From NCBI GenBank assembly GCA_025531455.1, contig JAMYHL010000040.1, positions 248,001-312,000 of the forward strand: 64,000 nt of DNA, written 5' to 3'. The translations under genes and the position numbers were made by a program. Each line of letters opens with the position of its first letter. Position 1 is the stretch's first letter. The notes below the pieces were generated by a model, which was not told where the DNA came from, did no database searches, and saw only the letters and a list, made by a program, of their open reading frames with translations. Positions 1 to 12,682 of this stretch are shown here, one piece after another. The DNA is from Apiotrichum sp. Y4204. Its lineage: Eukaryota > Basidiomycota > Tremellomycetes > Trichosporonales > Trichosporonaceae.

Positions 1-116
1 ACAGATGATGCCCTCCTCCACATCCACTCTACACTTTATCTCTTCTCTTCGTTTTCATCACAACCGCTACCCGACAACGGCCTCTGATCCTATCCCCCAT
101 TCTCTGTGCGACAGGG

Positions 117-3100
117 ATGGACGATGCAGACGACATTTCGGCTTTCCGCTTGACGGCGTCGCAGGCGCGCTCTGTCACTCGCTTGGTCGAAAAAGACAAG
201 CTGAAGAAGAAGCGCGAGAGGGCGGAGAAAAAGTCGAGAAAGGCGAAAGGAAAGGACAAAGGTACATGAGAAAGACTGTGTGGCCTGTGACTGAACTGTG
301 TTAACACCCACCAAGACAGCGCCATTGAAATCCCATCCTCCCCATCAATCGTCAGCATTCGTTCCAGTACTTCGGAAGACGACGATGAAGATGAATTCGA
401 GGAGGTGACGATCCCGGCTCACGATTTTGCTCTTGACGCGCCAGGGGAGGAAGACGAACCTATCGAAGGTGACGCCGAGAAAAGCTATCTAACAGAAGAG
501 GAAGATGATGAGGCACAAGTTATCCGACTGGAGCTTGGGGGGAAAACGGAGGAGGAGAGGGCCAAGGAGCTGGAACTTTCGTTGCGCAAGTGAGTCGCGA
601 ACTCCAACCAATGTGTGGGGCACATTCTCACCGCTGCAGGAAGCCGATCACTGCGAAAGATCGAGCAGTCCGGATGGATGTTCACAAAATCCACACCATC
701 TCTCTGCTTGCGTCCGCGCGGATACGGAATCACTGGGCATCCGACGATGTTCTCAAGGCCCGCCTCCTCTCCCTTCTTCCCCATCATCTTCACGCTGCTT
801 TTCACATATCTCCGAAACGCTTTCCTGATCGCGCTCAGCGATCTCGTCTATTCATTGAAGCGCTTCAGTCGTTGGCAACCTGGTGGACTCAAGCATTCTT
901 TGACATCCCAGACGAGACTCTAGGTCAACGCACCAGGCCATGGGATGAAGTTCAGGAAGTGATAGACAGCCTCCCAGCTGTGGACAGATGGGAGCTCAAA
1001 GGCGGTAAATGGGCATCACGGTTCGTCAAGGTCCTTCCACCTGGTGGCGAAGATAAGGAAAGAACCCAAAATAAGCGAAAGGGGAAGGGGAAGGAGGAAG
1101 AAATGGACCCGATGATGGAGTCCCTCACGGAAGCGTTTGGCGGAGAACGCCTACGGTCGGTGAACAGCATGATGAAGAAGTGTCTTCAACAGGAAGGATC
1201 CCGCGACGTTTCGGCCCAGCTCTTTGTTTCACTCGCCCGCGCCTGTGGACTTGGTGCACGCTTGGTTGTGAGCATCCAGGCAGTTCCTTGGCGAGCGGAG
1301 AAAGTACCGGTCAAGAAGAAGGGCGCAGGAAGCGGTGGGCGTACCACGGCAAGTCGACAGGGCATGGGCACCGACCCTGTAAGTGAAGAGGACGAGATGG
1401 AGGAGGTACCCATCCCTGGCTCGTCCTCAACCCCGACTTCAGCAACGAAGAAGGCGAAATCGCGTGCGGGTCGTGTGCCCAAGTCGGATGATCCAGCAGA
1501 CGTGTATCGCCTGCGGAAGCCGCAATCCGTGCCCCAGACTGCGGGTTCGTCCCCGGCTGCCGCTCGGCCTGAACGACGAAAGTTGCGAAAAGAAGGTGAG
1601 TCGCGTTTGATCATCAACGCTCATTACAGTCATGACCGCTCAACCACCCGTGTTTTGGGCCGAGGTTTTTAGCCGCTCTGACCAACGTTGGGTTCCGGTG
1701 GATCCCGTGAAGGGAATCGTGAGAAAAAAGGCCCACTATATGCCTTCCACGGACAGCGGACCGGTTCGGATGGTTTACGTTGTGGCATATGAGGAAGGTA
1801 GGTGACCTCCGTCCTGACATGTCTTAACTAATAAAAGATGGATTCGCCCGCGACGTGACGCTACGATATGCCAAGAACTTCGGCGCAAGGACTGTGAAGC
1901 TTCGCCCGCTCGCAAAGCCAGGGGAGGAAGAATGGTGGTCGCAAGTAGTTCGTTTTCTTCAACGTCCGCAGCGATTGGTGAGCTTATGAAACGTACACAG
2001 GCTAATATTCCAGAATCGCGATGATCTCGAGGACGCTGAACTAGAGATGAGTCAAGGAAACGAAGCTATGCCTTTAGTGATGAGTGGTTTTAAGGATCAC
2101 CCTCTGTGAGTGCAGAGCACACGGAACGCCGCTGACATCAGTTACGTTCTCGAAAGACATCTGAGGATGAATGAGGTCATCCTTCCTAAGCGTGAGATAG
2201 GTCGCTTCAAGGGCGAACCTGTGTATCGGCGGAACAATGTTCTGGTTTGCAAAACGGCCGAAACCTGGATGCGCGTTGGACGACAGGTGAAACCGCGCCA
2301 AGAACCGCTGAAGTGGATCAAACAGCGTGCTGTCACGATCCAGAAGCGTCGAGCTCAGGAACTAGCTATCCAAGAGGGCCAAGAGCCGCTACAGCAAGGT
2401 CTCTACGCCGAGTATCAGACTGAGCTGTACAAACCTCCGCCGATAAAAGATGTGAGTGTCATCGTGCGAGAGGCCGTCTGACATACAGGGCATCGTGCCA
2501 CAGAATGCGTTTGGCAACATTGATCTGTACACGCCCTCCATGTTGCCTGAGGGAGCTGTTCATTTGCCCTGTGAGTGAATCGTCGAGGTGGCGTCTAATA
2601 CCAAGATAAAGGAATCGCCAAGGTTGCTCGTCAGCTCGGCATCAGTTTCGCAGAAGCAGTCGTAAGTTTATTTCACAGAATTAAGCGCACCCATTAACCG
2701 GCAGACCTCCTTCGAGTTTAAGAAGCAAAAGGCGCTACCCGTCATCACCGGTATCGTGGTTGCCAAGGAGAACGAGGATGTCACCCTAGACGCGTATTGG
2801 AAGTCTACAGCAGCGGCGGAGGAAAAAGAGAAAGCGCGGCGCGAGACCGCAGCCCTGAAGCGATGGGCCAAGCTGATTAATGGCATGAGAGTCCGTAATC
2901 GCCTTCGCGCTGAATACGGGATGGGTGATGAGGTGAGTTGACTACATCCGACATTGACTGACATCAGTTGCACGAGAGGGCCTCAAATCCTATGGGCAAG
3001 GACCCTCAAGCGCGCTCTGCTGCATCCATCATTGCAACTACCAATAAGGAGAGTACGGCGGACTGGAAGGCCGCTGTCCATGGTAGACTGTCGCCACCGC

Positions 3101-3639
3101 TCGAGTATGAAGAGGAGACAGACGAGAAACCCGACCTATCTGTAGAGTTAGACGGACAGGATGAGGAAGAGGTGTCTGTTCCTGCGGTCGAACCAGAGCC
3201 ACGACAGCTTCGGATCAAGCTGCGTGTACCGTCGTCTACCACTCCTCAACCTGTCCAACAGGTCTCCGCACCTGAGACGACCAGGACCCGGCGGTCTCAG
3301 CGGGCTGTCGCGAACAACACTCAGACGACGAACGGGAACGGCTTCAGTACTCCCTCGGCGGCCACACCACCATCCCGAGCCAAAGCCACTGGCAAATCGA
3401 AGGCAAAGGCCACCGCCACGAGGGGCCGAAAGCGGCGGGCAGACAGCGAGAGTGCCGCCGGCGAACCCGATTCCGACGAGGTACCAACTCGCAGCAGGCG
3501 TGCGCCGCGTGCCCCTGCCCCAGTTCCCGCTCCGACGCGGACGTTGAGGAGCCGAGCCGCAAAGTCTGAGGCTCAACAGCGGGCTGAAGAGGAAAAGCGC
3601 AACAGGATAAAGGAGGCGTTAGATAGTGAGGATGAGTAG
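117..3639 (+). CDS. RAD4: Rad4/XPC nucleotide-excision-repair damage sensor
   Basis: DNA-damage recognition factor of nucleotide excision repair. In this family it binds Rad23 and opens the duplex at bulky lesions in the nucleus. I read about ten short introns (262-315, 590-639, 1596-1629, 1798-1837 and others). The joined protein has an acidic, Lys-rich N-terminus, a transglutaminase-like region (FVSLARACGLGARLV near 1220; PVFWAEVF...RWVPVDP near 1650), and then the three beta-hairpin domains (YVLERHLRMNEVI near 2140; HLPYKGIAKVARQLG near 2560-2640; SFEFKKQKALP near 2707). The C-terminus is a low-complexity, basic Ala/Thr/Arg-rich tail ending in an acidic stretch. The ATG at 117 is the first that leads in frame into the spliced chain; since the window starts just upstream, an earlier exon cannot be excluded. 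Family identity is secure, the exact N-terminus less so. Confidence 0.93.
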
Positions 3640-3826
3640 CAGATCTAGTAGCTATCACAGCTGTATCGTTATATGTTATCAGTGCGAATTCGTATCTCTA
3701 AGAAAAGTATGCCACTAAATGTGAATTAGTCCGACCAGATGAGGAGCTTGAACTCGTTAGTTGAAGACCTATCAATCAAGAGTACAAACATGTTTCTACA
3801 TTGACGCGCACTGAATACAATACAAA

Positions 3827-4598
3827 CTACGCGGCCGTGGCAGCGGCCTTGGGTGCGGCAGCGACTGCCTTCGACGTGGACGCAACCGCAGCCTTCGCGG
3901 GCGCCTTATCCTTGTCCGCGACAGCCTTCTTCTTCTTCTTCTTCAGCAGCGCAGCCCCAACGGCACTCCTGACGCTCTCGTTGATCTCGCGGCTTTCCTC
4001 GAGGAACTTGTCGTCCTCAAACTTGTGCTTCTTGCGGGCCAGCTCCTCGAGGTCGACTTCCGCAAGGCGCTTGGTCCCTTCCGTGGACTTGGTGTCGGAC
4101 GCACTCAACCCGAGCCGGCGCTCAAGGACCTCGAGTTTCGCCTTCTCCTCGGCTGCTGCCTTAGCTTGCAGTTCCGGAAGTGTCTCGACCAGCTCAGCTT
4201 GCCTGGACAGTCAGTACAACAAGAAAAAACTTCATTGCTGCTTGATACACTCACCGTTGGGCCTCCTTGACAGCTCCGAGACGACGGCCGTTGAGGTCAC
4301 GGCACGAGTCGAAGTTGGTGCTCTTAGACGCATTCATGCGCCCACCGGCAGCACGAAGGTTGGCTCCAAAACCGCCCTTTCCTCCACGAACGCGGGGGAT
4401 GATCTCAAGGTCGACGGGGAATGCCGGGTTTGACGCGTGTGCTAGCGAGCCGAGGGGTGTGGCGGGGTCGACGACCGCGGAACGCGAGCGCACGTAGCAG
4501 TCTCCCAGAGACGGGAGCAGCGTCGATACCTCTGCTGTCGGGTCAGCGGCGAGTACGTGCGTACCCAGAGGCGAGGGGAGGCGGAGGTGAACAAGCAT
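3827..4598 (-). CDS. SDE2: Sde2 ubiquitin-fold splicing regulator
   Basis: Sde2 is made as a precursor with an N-terminal ubiquitin-like fold. A deubiquitinase cleaves after a Gly-Gly, and the released C-terminal part, beginning with Lys, joins the spliceosome for selected introns. Here residues 1 to about 73 form the ubiquitin-like part, starting MLVHLRLP and ending RVRGG. The invariant processing site follows directly as [11 protein letters not shown]. The rest is charged and helical ([19 protein letters not shown]) with a poly-Lys stretch and an Ala/Lys-rich end. One intron of about 52 nt (near 4204-4255) interrupts the gene. The start at 4598 is chosen because it puts the ubiquitin fold at residue 1. 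It is divergent from the M16C protease, with about 590 bp between. The GGKGG motif makes the assignment strong. Confidence 0.9.
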
Positions 4599-5189
4599 GG
4601 CGGCGACGATGTGGATGATGGTGTGTATGTGAAAGCAAAAGCATCGGTCAAAAAGTGATGCTTGATGGGTGGCAAGATGGATCGACCATCCGACGATCCG
4701 CGACCGTCGCGATCCGGCTTTCATCAAGGTGGGGGGAGCTTTTAAACGAGTATCTTAAAAGGGCTTCTACTATTTCACCAAGTATCACATCAGAAGTCCT
4801 GCAAATTGCATTAGATTTGAGCCAATAGGTCGTGGGTATTACATATTGTAACCAGCACATTCTACGGTACGGTGGGGTCGGTACGGTGGGGTCTTTTTTT
4901 TCCAACCGACGGGGCCGCGCGAGTCATTTCGCGGCCATCACTTCTATCGAGCAGGCCATCATTGTGGCCACTCCGCTTACGCCGTCGCTTCAACTCCGAC
5001 TCCGCTCTTTGTCTCTCTGTCTGTCTCCGTGTCGTCTCCGTCGCATTTACAGGACCCCCTTATCGACATTACATCTAGACGCATAGAACATACTATACAG
5101 CAAGCTAGTAATCAGCCTCGACATCAACAGTTGGTCGATCGAGGAAGAACCTCTGCGAAGCCAAAAAACAGCCAACGCAACAACAGGGC
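4599..5189. promoter_or_regulatory. Divergent intergenic region SDE2 / M16C protease
   Basis: About 590 bp separate the two divergent start codons. The side next to the protease is pyrimidine-rich (about 4985-5040, repeats of TCTCTGTC type), like other 5' leaders in this window. It also contains a perfect 14-bp tandem duplication at 4864-4891 followed by a T8 run. No TATA box was recognised with confidence. Confidence 0.5.
4864..4891. repeat. 14-bp perfect tandem duplication
   Basis: The unit CGGTACGGTGGGGT occurs twice head to tail at 4864-4877 and 4878-4891, followed by a T-run. It lies in the intergenic region between SDE2 and the M16C protease and may be a duplicated factor-binding site, which is inference. 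Confidence 0.85.
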
Positions 5190-8100
5190 ATGCTACCTCA
5201 CAACCTCACACAGAGGTTTACAAGCAGCTCATTGACATTGTCTGCTCGTCTCTCCCACCACCTCTCTTTCCTTTCTCACTCACGCTCCCTTGTCTCGCAA
5301 CGTGGCACGCACTCGTTCGCCAACTCCACCACTCCTTCTCGCCTGCCTCAACCCACCCGGTTATCGGCTCGCTCATCACTCGCTACACTCCCCATCTCAA
5401 CTCCTCTCATTCATCGCCGCACCTTTGCGCAACCCGCAACGATGGTCTCCGCTGCCCCGTCCCCTCCTCCGAGCGCGCTCTCGCAAGACTATGGCAACTT
5501 CAAGCTGCTCAAGTCGTTCTCTCTTCCGTCCGCTCCTGTCAACGTTTCCAAGTGGCGAAGTGACAAGACCGGCCTGACTGTGACCCTTGGTCACCATTCC
5601 AGTACGTCCTTTAGCCATTGTTGAAAGCGTTTGCTGATATATCTCAGCCCCCGTGGTATGTCGTGTGCCTCGCGTTATTCAATTTCCCCGAAACTGACAT
5701 GTTCCAGACAAACGGTTTCTTCGTGGTTGCCTCAGAGAGTAAGTTCATCGGTCATAAAATGCCCGACGCATGCCCCGCAAAATGCCACCTCCTGATGATG
5801 GCTAACCTCTACCCTAGTCTTCGATGACACTGGCCGTCCGCATACTCTTGAACAGTGCGTCCCCTAAGACTTCCTACCCACGCACGGATCTAACAGACAG
5901 TCTTGTGTTCTTGGGCTCGAAGCATTACCCGTACAAGGGTGTGCTGGATCATCTCGCCAACCGTGCTGGAAGTGATGGTACCAACGCGTGGACTGCCAAC
6001 GACCGTGAGTGGCGTGATGCCTGTGGTGGCGCGTCCCTTTGTGCCTTCCTCACGCCCGCATACCCGCAACCCAGGAACTGACGATCACACAGACACCGCT
6101 TACACGATGGAAACCGCCGGCAGCAAGGGCTTCCTCAACATGCTACCCATCTATGTCGATCACATCCTGCACCCAACCATGACCGATGCGGGTTTCGTCA
6201 CTGAGGTGCACCACATAAACCCCGATGGCGAAGATGCTGGTGTTGTTTACTCGGAAATGCAGGGTCGCGAGAACCAGTGCTGGGATCGTATGGCTCTGAA
6301 GTGAGTAGCCGTGAGCGCCCTGGTAACTGACTCGCGATTCAGGCTTCAGCGCTCCCTCTATCCCGAGACATCAGCATACCGCAGTGAAACCGGCGGTCTT
6401 CTCGCTCGTCTTCGTGTCCTCACGGCGCAAATGATACGTGATTACCACCAGAAGTACTACGTCCCTTATAACGTACGTCACCAACATTAGTATCTGGCTT
6501 TTCTGACGGTGCGCAGCTCTGTTTGATCATGGACGGTGCTATAGACCCAGTCGAGCTGTTCGATGTTCTGAACAACAAGGTCGAGGTCATGATTCTTGAG
6601 GCACAGAACAAGAACCCCGCCACCTGTGAACCGTTCGCTCCGCCTGCCGAGTGGAAGCGGCCGTTTGTGGAAACAACGACGGCCGACCCCCTCACGATCT
6701 CAAAGTCCGAATGCCACGTCGTCGAGTTTATGGAGGAAGACGAGTCATCAGGAAACCTTATGATGACTTGGTTGGGACCTCCTCCCGGTGACTATGTTGA
6801 GGACCTCGCGCTTGACGTTCTCTCCAGCTATCTTTCCGAATCGGCCACCTCGCCGCTCCAGAAGGAGTTTGTCGAGATAGCTGAGCCGCTCGCGACGTAC
6901 GTTGGTTTCATGTCGGAAGCCCGCGTCAACAAGAGCGAGCTGGGTCTTGTCGCCACCGGTGTACCGAAAAAGAACCTGACCGAGATGCACAAGCTCATTC
7001 AGGCCAAACTTGAGAAGATCGTCAAGGAGGAGGGTATCGACATGGAACGCATGGCTCTGGTTCTCCGCCGCGAACGCCGCAACACCTTGAACAACCTTGA
7101 GAACCGCGTAAGCGCTGCGCTTTCCAACGGCATTATTCAGGATTTCCTCTACGGCGAGAAGGACGGCAACGACCTTCCCAAGGCTTTCAACGACCTGGCG
7201 GACTTCTCGGTTCTCGACAAGTACACGGCCAAGGACTGGGCGGGTCTCATCACAAAGTGGTTCCTGTCGCCAGCGTCCATTACGACGATTGGCAAGCCGT
7301 CGGCGAAGCTTGCTGCTGAGCTCGAAAAGGCCGAGAAGGAGCGCGTGGCCGAACAGAAGGCTCGTCTCGGTCCGGAGGGCTTGAAGAAGCTTGGGGAGGA
7401 GCTTGAGGCCGCTAAGAAGGAGAGCGACAAGCCCATCCCCGAGTCAATGCTCACTGCGTTCCCCGCGACCAAGCCTTCCGACCTTACCTGGATTCCTGTT
7501 GAGACTGCCATCAACAAGGCCCCAGGTGATGACGTTCACAGCGACAAGGGCGCAGTGCAGAACTACATTGATTCCGATGGCAACGCCCTTCCGTACCAGG
7601 CCCACTTCGCGCATGTCCCATCGAACTTCGTCGTCGTCAACACCATGCTCGACACAGTGAAGATCACTCCGGAGCTCCTGCCTTACCTTGCCATCTTCCG
7701 CTGGTGTCTGTTTAACTCGGCTGTGAAGCGGGCTGACGGAACTCTCCTCACCCATGAGGAGGTCGTCGACCAGCTCGATGACCTGACAGTCTACACTGAC
7801 GCTCACTTCGGTATGCGTTCTGTCTTCCCTGAGGCCCTCACCGTCTCCCTGAAGGTAGAGAAGGAGCGCTACGGAGAGGCTGTTGCGTGGATGCGTGATG
7901 TGCTTGCTGGCACTCAGTTCACGAAGGACCGGTGAGTGTGGGGACGATCGGGAATTTCTGACAGACAGCCTTGAAGTCATCATCGCCAAGGAAGTGCAGA
8001 ACCTGCCCGCCCGCAAGCGCTCTGGCCGCAGCGTCGCCCGCTCGGTTCTCTCCAACCTTGCCTTCGACTCTAATCGCTCCCCTGCACAGAACAGTGGTCT

Positions 8101-9232
8101 CATCAACCACCTTGAAGCCCTTCCCAGGATCGCTACTGAGATTCAGGAGCAGCCTGAGAAGGTCATCAAGGCTTTGGAGGAGATCCGCGCCGCGCTGGTT
8201 GACCCTGAGGTCATGCGTGTATCTGTTGCTGGTGACATTCTCTCTCTGCCTGAACCCCGTTCAACATTCGGCAAGGACTTTATCCCTGTTCAGAAGGCCA
8301 CTCGCCGCCTTCCTCAGACCTTGGCCTCCGAATTTTTGACTGAGCTCGGTCGGAAGCCTGCTAAGAAGGTATGTGAAGATGCGATGTGCTGGTTTTCTAA
8401 CAAGTAGCTTGAACTCGTGTCGATGGCTGCCATCGAGGGCTCCTTCTCCGAACACTATGCCCTTGGTCCTGAGGGTTGGGACCACCCCGACGTGCCCGCC
8501 ATGATTGTTACTGCCAAGGTTCTCAACACTATGGAGTCGTACCTTTGGAAGGCAATTCGTGGATCGGGTCTCGCGTACGGCGCATACGTCGATTATGACC
8601 TCGAGTCTGGCACCGTCTCATTCTCGGTCCAGCGCGCACCCAACGCATTCCTCGCCTACCACGAGGCTGCCAAGGTCCTCAAGGGACTTGCGGATGGAAC
8701 TGTAAGTTTTCAAGGATATGTCATAGCTGACCCTTCCAGACTGCCATCGACCAGAACATTGTGGATGGTGGCTGCGCTTCCGAGTCTTACTCGTTTGCTC
8801 AGTCTTCGTGCACTGGCCCGAAGGCCGCGGCCATGTCCTACGTCGATGAGGTCCTCAAGGGCAAGAACAAGAAGTACAGCCAAGAACTCCTCAACAAGTT
8901 GAGCGTGAGTGATCGCAACAAGATGCGCAACACCTTGAGGCGTGCTAATCCTTTCACAGGGTGTCACAATCCCTCAGATCCGGGACTGCATCTCCAAGTA
9001 CTTTGTGCAGCTCTTCGACCCAGCTACTTCGATTGCTGCTGTGGCCGTCAACAGTGGCAAGGCTGATGAAGTGGAGACCTCGTTCAAGGAGTTTGGCTTT
9101 GACGTCTCGCGCCGCGAGCTCCCGACCGCGGGGGCGGAGGACAGTGATGTGGAGATGGGCAGCGAGAGCGGGAGCGAGACGGCGAGCGAGTCTGGCAGCG
9201 AGGGTGCCATGGAGGATGTGCGTAGCCCGTAG
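5190..9232 (+). CDS. M16C metalloprotease, Sdd3/YOL098C-like
   Basis: Large M16 (insulinase/pitrilysin) zinc peptidase of the subgroup containing budding-yeast YOL098C and fission-yeast SPAC3H1.02c. The inverted zinc motif HxxEH appears as HTLEH, with an intron between E and H near 5856-5898. It is followed by the family signature LVFLGSKHYPYKG and, about 80 residues on, the Glu-containing block VVYSEMQGRENQ. The remaining half-barrel domains run to 9130, and the protein ends in an acidic Ser/Glu/Gly tail. Several short introns occur. The first 84 residues are rich in Ser/Arg/Leu/His and nearly free of acidic residues, like a mitochondrial presequence. A second in-frame ATG (MVSAAPSP, 5442) starts right at the conserved body. 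The family is usually thought cytosolic; dual targeting is inference. Confidence 0.9.
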
Positions 9233-9869
9233 TCTGCCAATGTATCTACACTGTTCATGAGCGCGTCATGCCAAAAGTCGAGGCCCAACTCATTGCATCA
9301 TCGAGCGATCCAATGGAACTGCACTGTTAGGAACCCGCGATGATGGCATTCCGCAGAAAGCACGACTCGCAGATCTAGGGTCTCTGTCGGCAGAGAGGGT
9401 CATGGTGGAGTCGGGCCGTGCTTGTTATCTACGTGCCGTACTGTTCCATCCTGGACCCTGGCATCGAGCACTGGCTCCACAATCTGTGACGACACGAGGA
9501 TTGAATGCATGACCTCGATGCGCGCAACCCTACTCGACACGGGACTTGCCAAGCCATTGCGATCGGACAACAGCAAGGCACAAATAAGCTGTGAGGTATG
9601 AAGCAGTCAACAAACACCGAGTTGATCAGCTGTTGATTCACGGAATGAAGCACGAGACTTGAGTCACTATTTGCATCGCATAGTCTAGCTAACACTTGTC
9701 TGTGGGGCCTCGGGAGCATACTTAATGCTGCACTATAGGTGTGGTTGAGGCGCCCATCCATTACGAATAATTCTGCGTGTTCGTATCGTCATGAAGAGGG
9801 AATTAAATCTACCGATATGTTCGTGTGTTACATGGTAGTCGCCAAACGACAATGGACTGCAGGAGCCGC
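9233..9869. other. Convergent intergenic region, no gene seen
   Basis: About 640 bp between the convergent 3' ends of the M16C protease and the CSC1-like channel. Only short, unprotein-like reading frames are present (longest 110 codons, minus strand near 9429-9761). No RNA gene was recognised. It should hold the two 3' untranslated regions. Confidence 0.6.
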
Positions 9870-12682
9870 CTACTCGTCGTAAGGTCTGTTGTCCCAGTCC
9901 TCATCGGGGGGAGAGCGGTCAACGGAGAGGTCACCCTTCTCGTTCATGTGCGCGTAGTTGACCGAGGCCTCAACACCAGCGGCGTTGATACGCTCAGCCT
10001 CGTAGCGGCCGATGCCGAGAGGGTCGTCGGCAATCCAAACAACGGGCTGCGGCTTCCAGAGGGCGGGGTGGTTAAATTCGTTCTCATCCGCAAGTTCCTC
10101 GATGGGCGACTTGGGCTCAGAGGAGACTGTCTTCTCAGTGACGTTAAGCTGAGTCTGGCTAGTTGAAATGAGGCCAGTTTCGCGCACACCGTACAGCAAG
10201 GTGTTACGCTTGAAGTGGAAGTGGTCAAACCACGCCTGGGTAACAGCTGTGATGACGCCGACAATGACGATAATGACGCCGCAAGCGATACCCGTAGCGA
10301 GTCGCGAGTTCTTCTGAGGGTCGGGAAGCTTGTTACCATTGGCGTCCTTTTCGCTAGAAGTGGACGAAAGGAAGAAAAGGCCCGCAAGGAACACCTGTTC
10401 GATGTAAAGCGAGACAAAGAGGGTGCGAAGAGCCTTGATGTAGAAAAGACCTCCGGTTTCCAGCTCCGGTGACTGCTCGGCGGTGTAGCTAAGAAGGTAC
10501 TTGTAGGACGCGTAGAAAAGAACGAAACCGACAAGACCGATTACCGTGATAAGGGGCTGGATGACCGAGTACACCACAACGATGCAGCTCAAAAGGCAGA
10601 CCGGAGGCCACACGGTCGCCCAGTCGTACGACGTCATGTTGTACTTCTGGTTGAACGCCTTGCGAGGAGTACCGCCGGCGAGGAACCCGCGAAGGTGCCA
10701 CATGACAACGGGAACAATGCGAGCGAAGCCCTTTGCTGCGGCAGCCCAAGTCGACACCAGAATAAAAGTCAGGAAATAAATCGACGCGCCCGGTAGCTTG
10801 TTGGCAAGAAGCGTGGGGACACTGCCCACTGTGTCCTTGATGTTGGACAGGGCACTGATAAGACCGGAAGCCATGGTTGTGATAAGGAAACCGTGGATAA
10901 CCCAGAAGCACCAGTAGCGCGTGAAGAGGTGAAGGTTAATCTCACTGGAAGGTTAATGACTGACATGTGCAAATAGCTCGTTATGACTAACCTTTGGCGA
11001 ATTTCACCTTGAAGCTTGATCCAAATGCGAAGCACAATGGGAAGAAGCATGAACAAGACAGCCATGAGGGCGGGAGGAAGGACACCCTTGATAATACCCA
11101 AAGCAGCCCTGCCTGTCAGCACCGTGTCGGCACAGCAATAAGAATTACTTACGGGGGAATGATCTTGGGGTCGCAAAGCCACTTCAACCACGACACTGTT
11201 TCACAGAGCGCGTCGACGTTGGAAACCATACCGACAAACGCCACCGGGATCGCCCACACAATGATAAGACCGATTGTGAGAGCCCACGAGGCCGCAGTGC
11301 GAAGCTTGCGCTGGGGCCAGCTCATGCTGGTGTTCGACCAGACAATGTCCTCGGGGTAAACTTCGATTTTCGTTGCCATCATGCGCAGAGCTTTGTCACT
11401 CTTCGGGGCAAGGCGAGCAAAGTTGTGGGCATCCTCCTGGCGCTGGAAGCGAACAAACGCCACATTGCCCTCCGGCAGCTCATCAATCTTGGCGCGCTCC
11501 CGCTCAAGAAGCTCGTTCTGCTCCCTGATGTACTCGGGCGAGGTTTGCAGGTTCATCTTGGTGCCGATGAGGCCGAGGAGACCCTGCTTCCAAGTGGGCT
11601 GCTTCTTAGGAAGAACATAGCGGTCAGCCATAGAGCCGCCAGACTCGTTGTTCCAGATACCTGTTCACCAGTCAGTACTTGCTAGCAACGAGCTATGGCT
11701 CGAACCCAAACACTTACCCTTGGCCTCGGGAGTCTTCCCCTTGCGCTGGTTCTTGTTGGCAAGTTTGAGGAGCTTGCCAACCCCGTTTTCAAGACGATAA
11801 ACCTCCTTGTCGCGGCGGCTGTACACCTTCTCCACAGGCTTGACCTTGCGAGCAAGCCAAATCTTGGAGATGCCAGCAAGTGGCTTGGTAGCGGTGCTCC
11901 CGGCATCACTCATGCGGGTCTGGCCAGCGAGGCCGGCAACGGAGCTACCAATCTCCCGAATGCCAGCCTCGGAGAACATGGACTGAGGGACGTTTACGAG
12001 GGCGACAGTGCGGGACTTGGTGCTGTTGCGGTCGGAACGGAGCCAGTTGAGGCGAACTTCCATAAAGTGATTGTACTCGTGCCAAATGAGGTACAGAGTC
12101 CACACTATTCACGTCAGCGCACCACTTCGACTTCGAGCGTGCCGCAAAGATGGTGTTACGTACGCATAAGGATGACGGCCACGAGAAGATGAGCAACGCG
12201 ACGAGCGGGAATCTGAGTTGGGGCGTTACCGAAAGTCATGGTGTTCAATCCGTCCAGGCCATTGTTTGGCTTCGCCACGCTAGGACAATCAGTTTGGAGC
12301 ACTTGTCTATGCAGAATTGAACTCACGATGCCGGAACGCATACGGCGATGGTGAAGAACACATAGGGAATCAGACAGAAGAAGCCGAAGACCTTGAGGAA
12401 ACGGAGGAAGAAGTATGCGTCGGGACCATTGATGTAAAGAACCTCCGAGTCGTCCAAAGTAAGCACTCGTCGCCACCAGGCTATAGGTGCTTTGGGAAGA
12501 CCTTCAGCCCGCTTGTCCGGCGGAGAAAGTACAGTACGAGGCTGGAAGACACGCTTCAAGGACTTGCGGCCGTAGCAGAGAAGCCAGAAAGCGCAGCAGG
12601 CGCCAACTGTGATCGCCGCAGTCACCAAAGCGGCGACGAACGAAGGCGTGGTGGACGACTGAACTTCTTCTTGGTCCGCCAT
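9870..12682 (-). CDS. CSC1/RSN1-like osmosensitive cation channel (TMEM63/DUF221)
   Basis: Polytopic membrane protein of the OSCA/TMEM63 family, calcium-permeable channels opened by hyperosmotic or mechanical stress. The N-terminus has one membrane segment, then the typical block RKSLKRVFQPR and a second segment after VLYINGPDAYFFLR (near 12400-12440). A cytosolic RRM-like domain follows (GNVAFVRFQRQEDAHNFARL near 11430), then the multi-spanning pore region with YDWATVWPPVCLL and the repeated hydrophobic helices from 10870 down to 10230. The C-terminus is an acidic cytosolic tail containing the family's HPALWKPQPVVWIADDPLG block. Several short introns interrupt the gene. The start at 12682 is the first Met before the hydrophobic segment. 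Which paralogue (CSC1, RSN1 or PHM7) cannot be told by eye. Confidence 0.9.
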
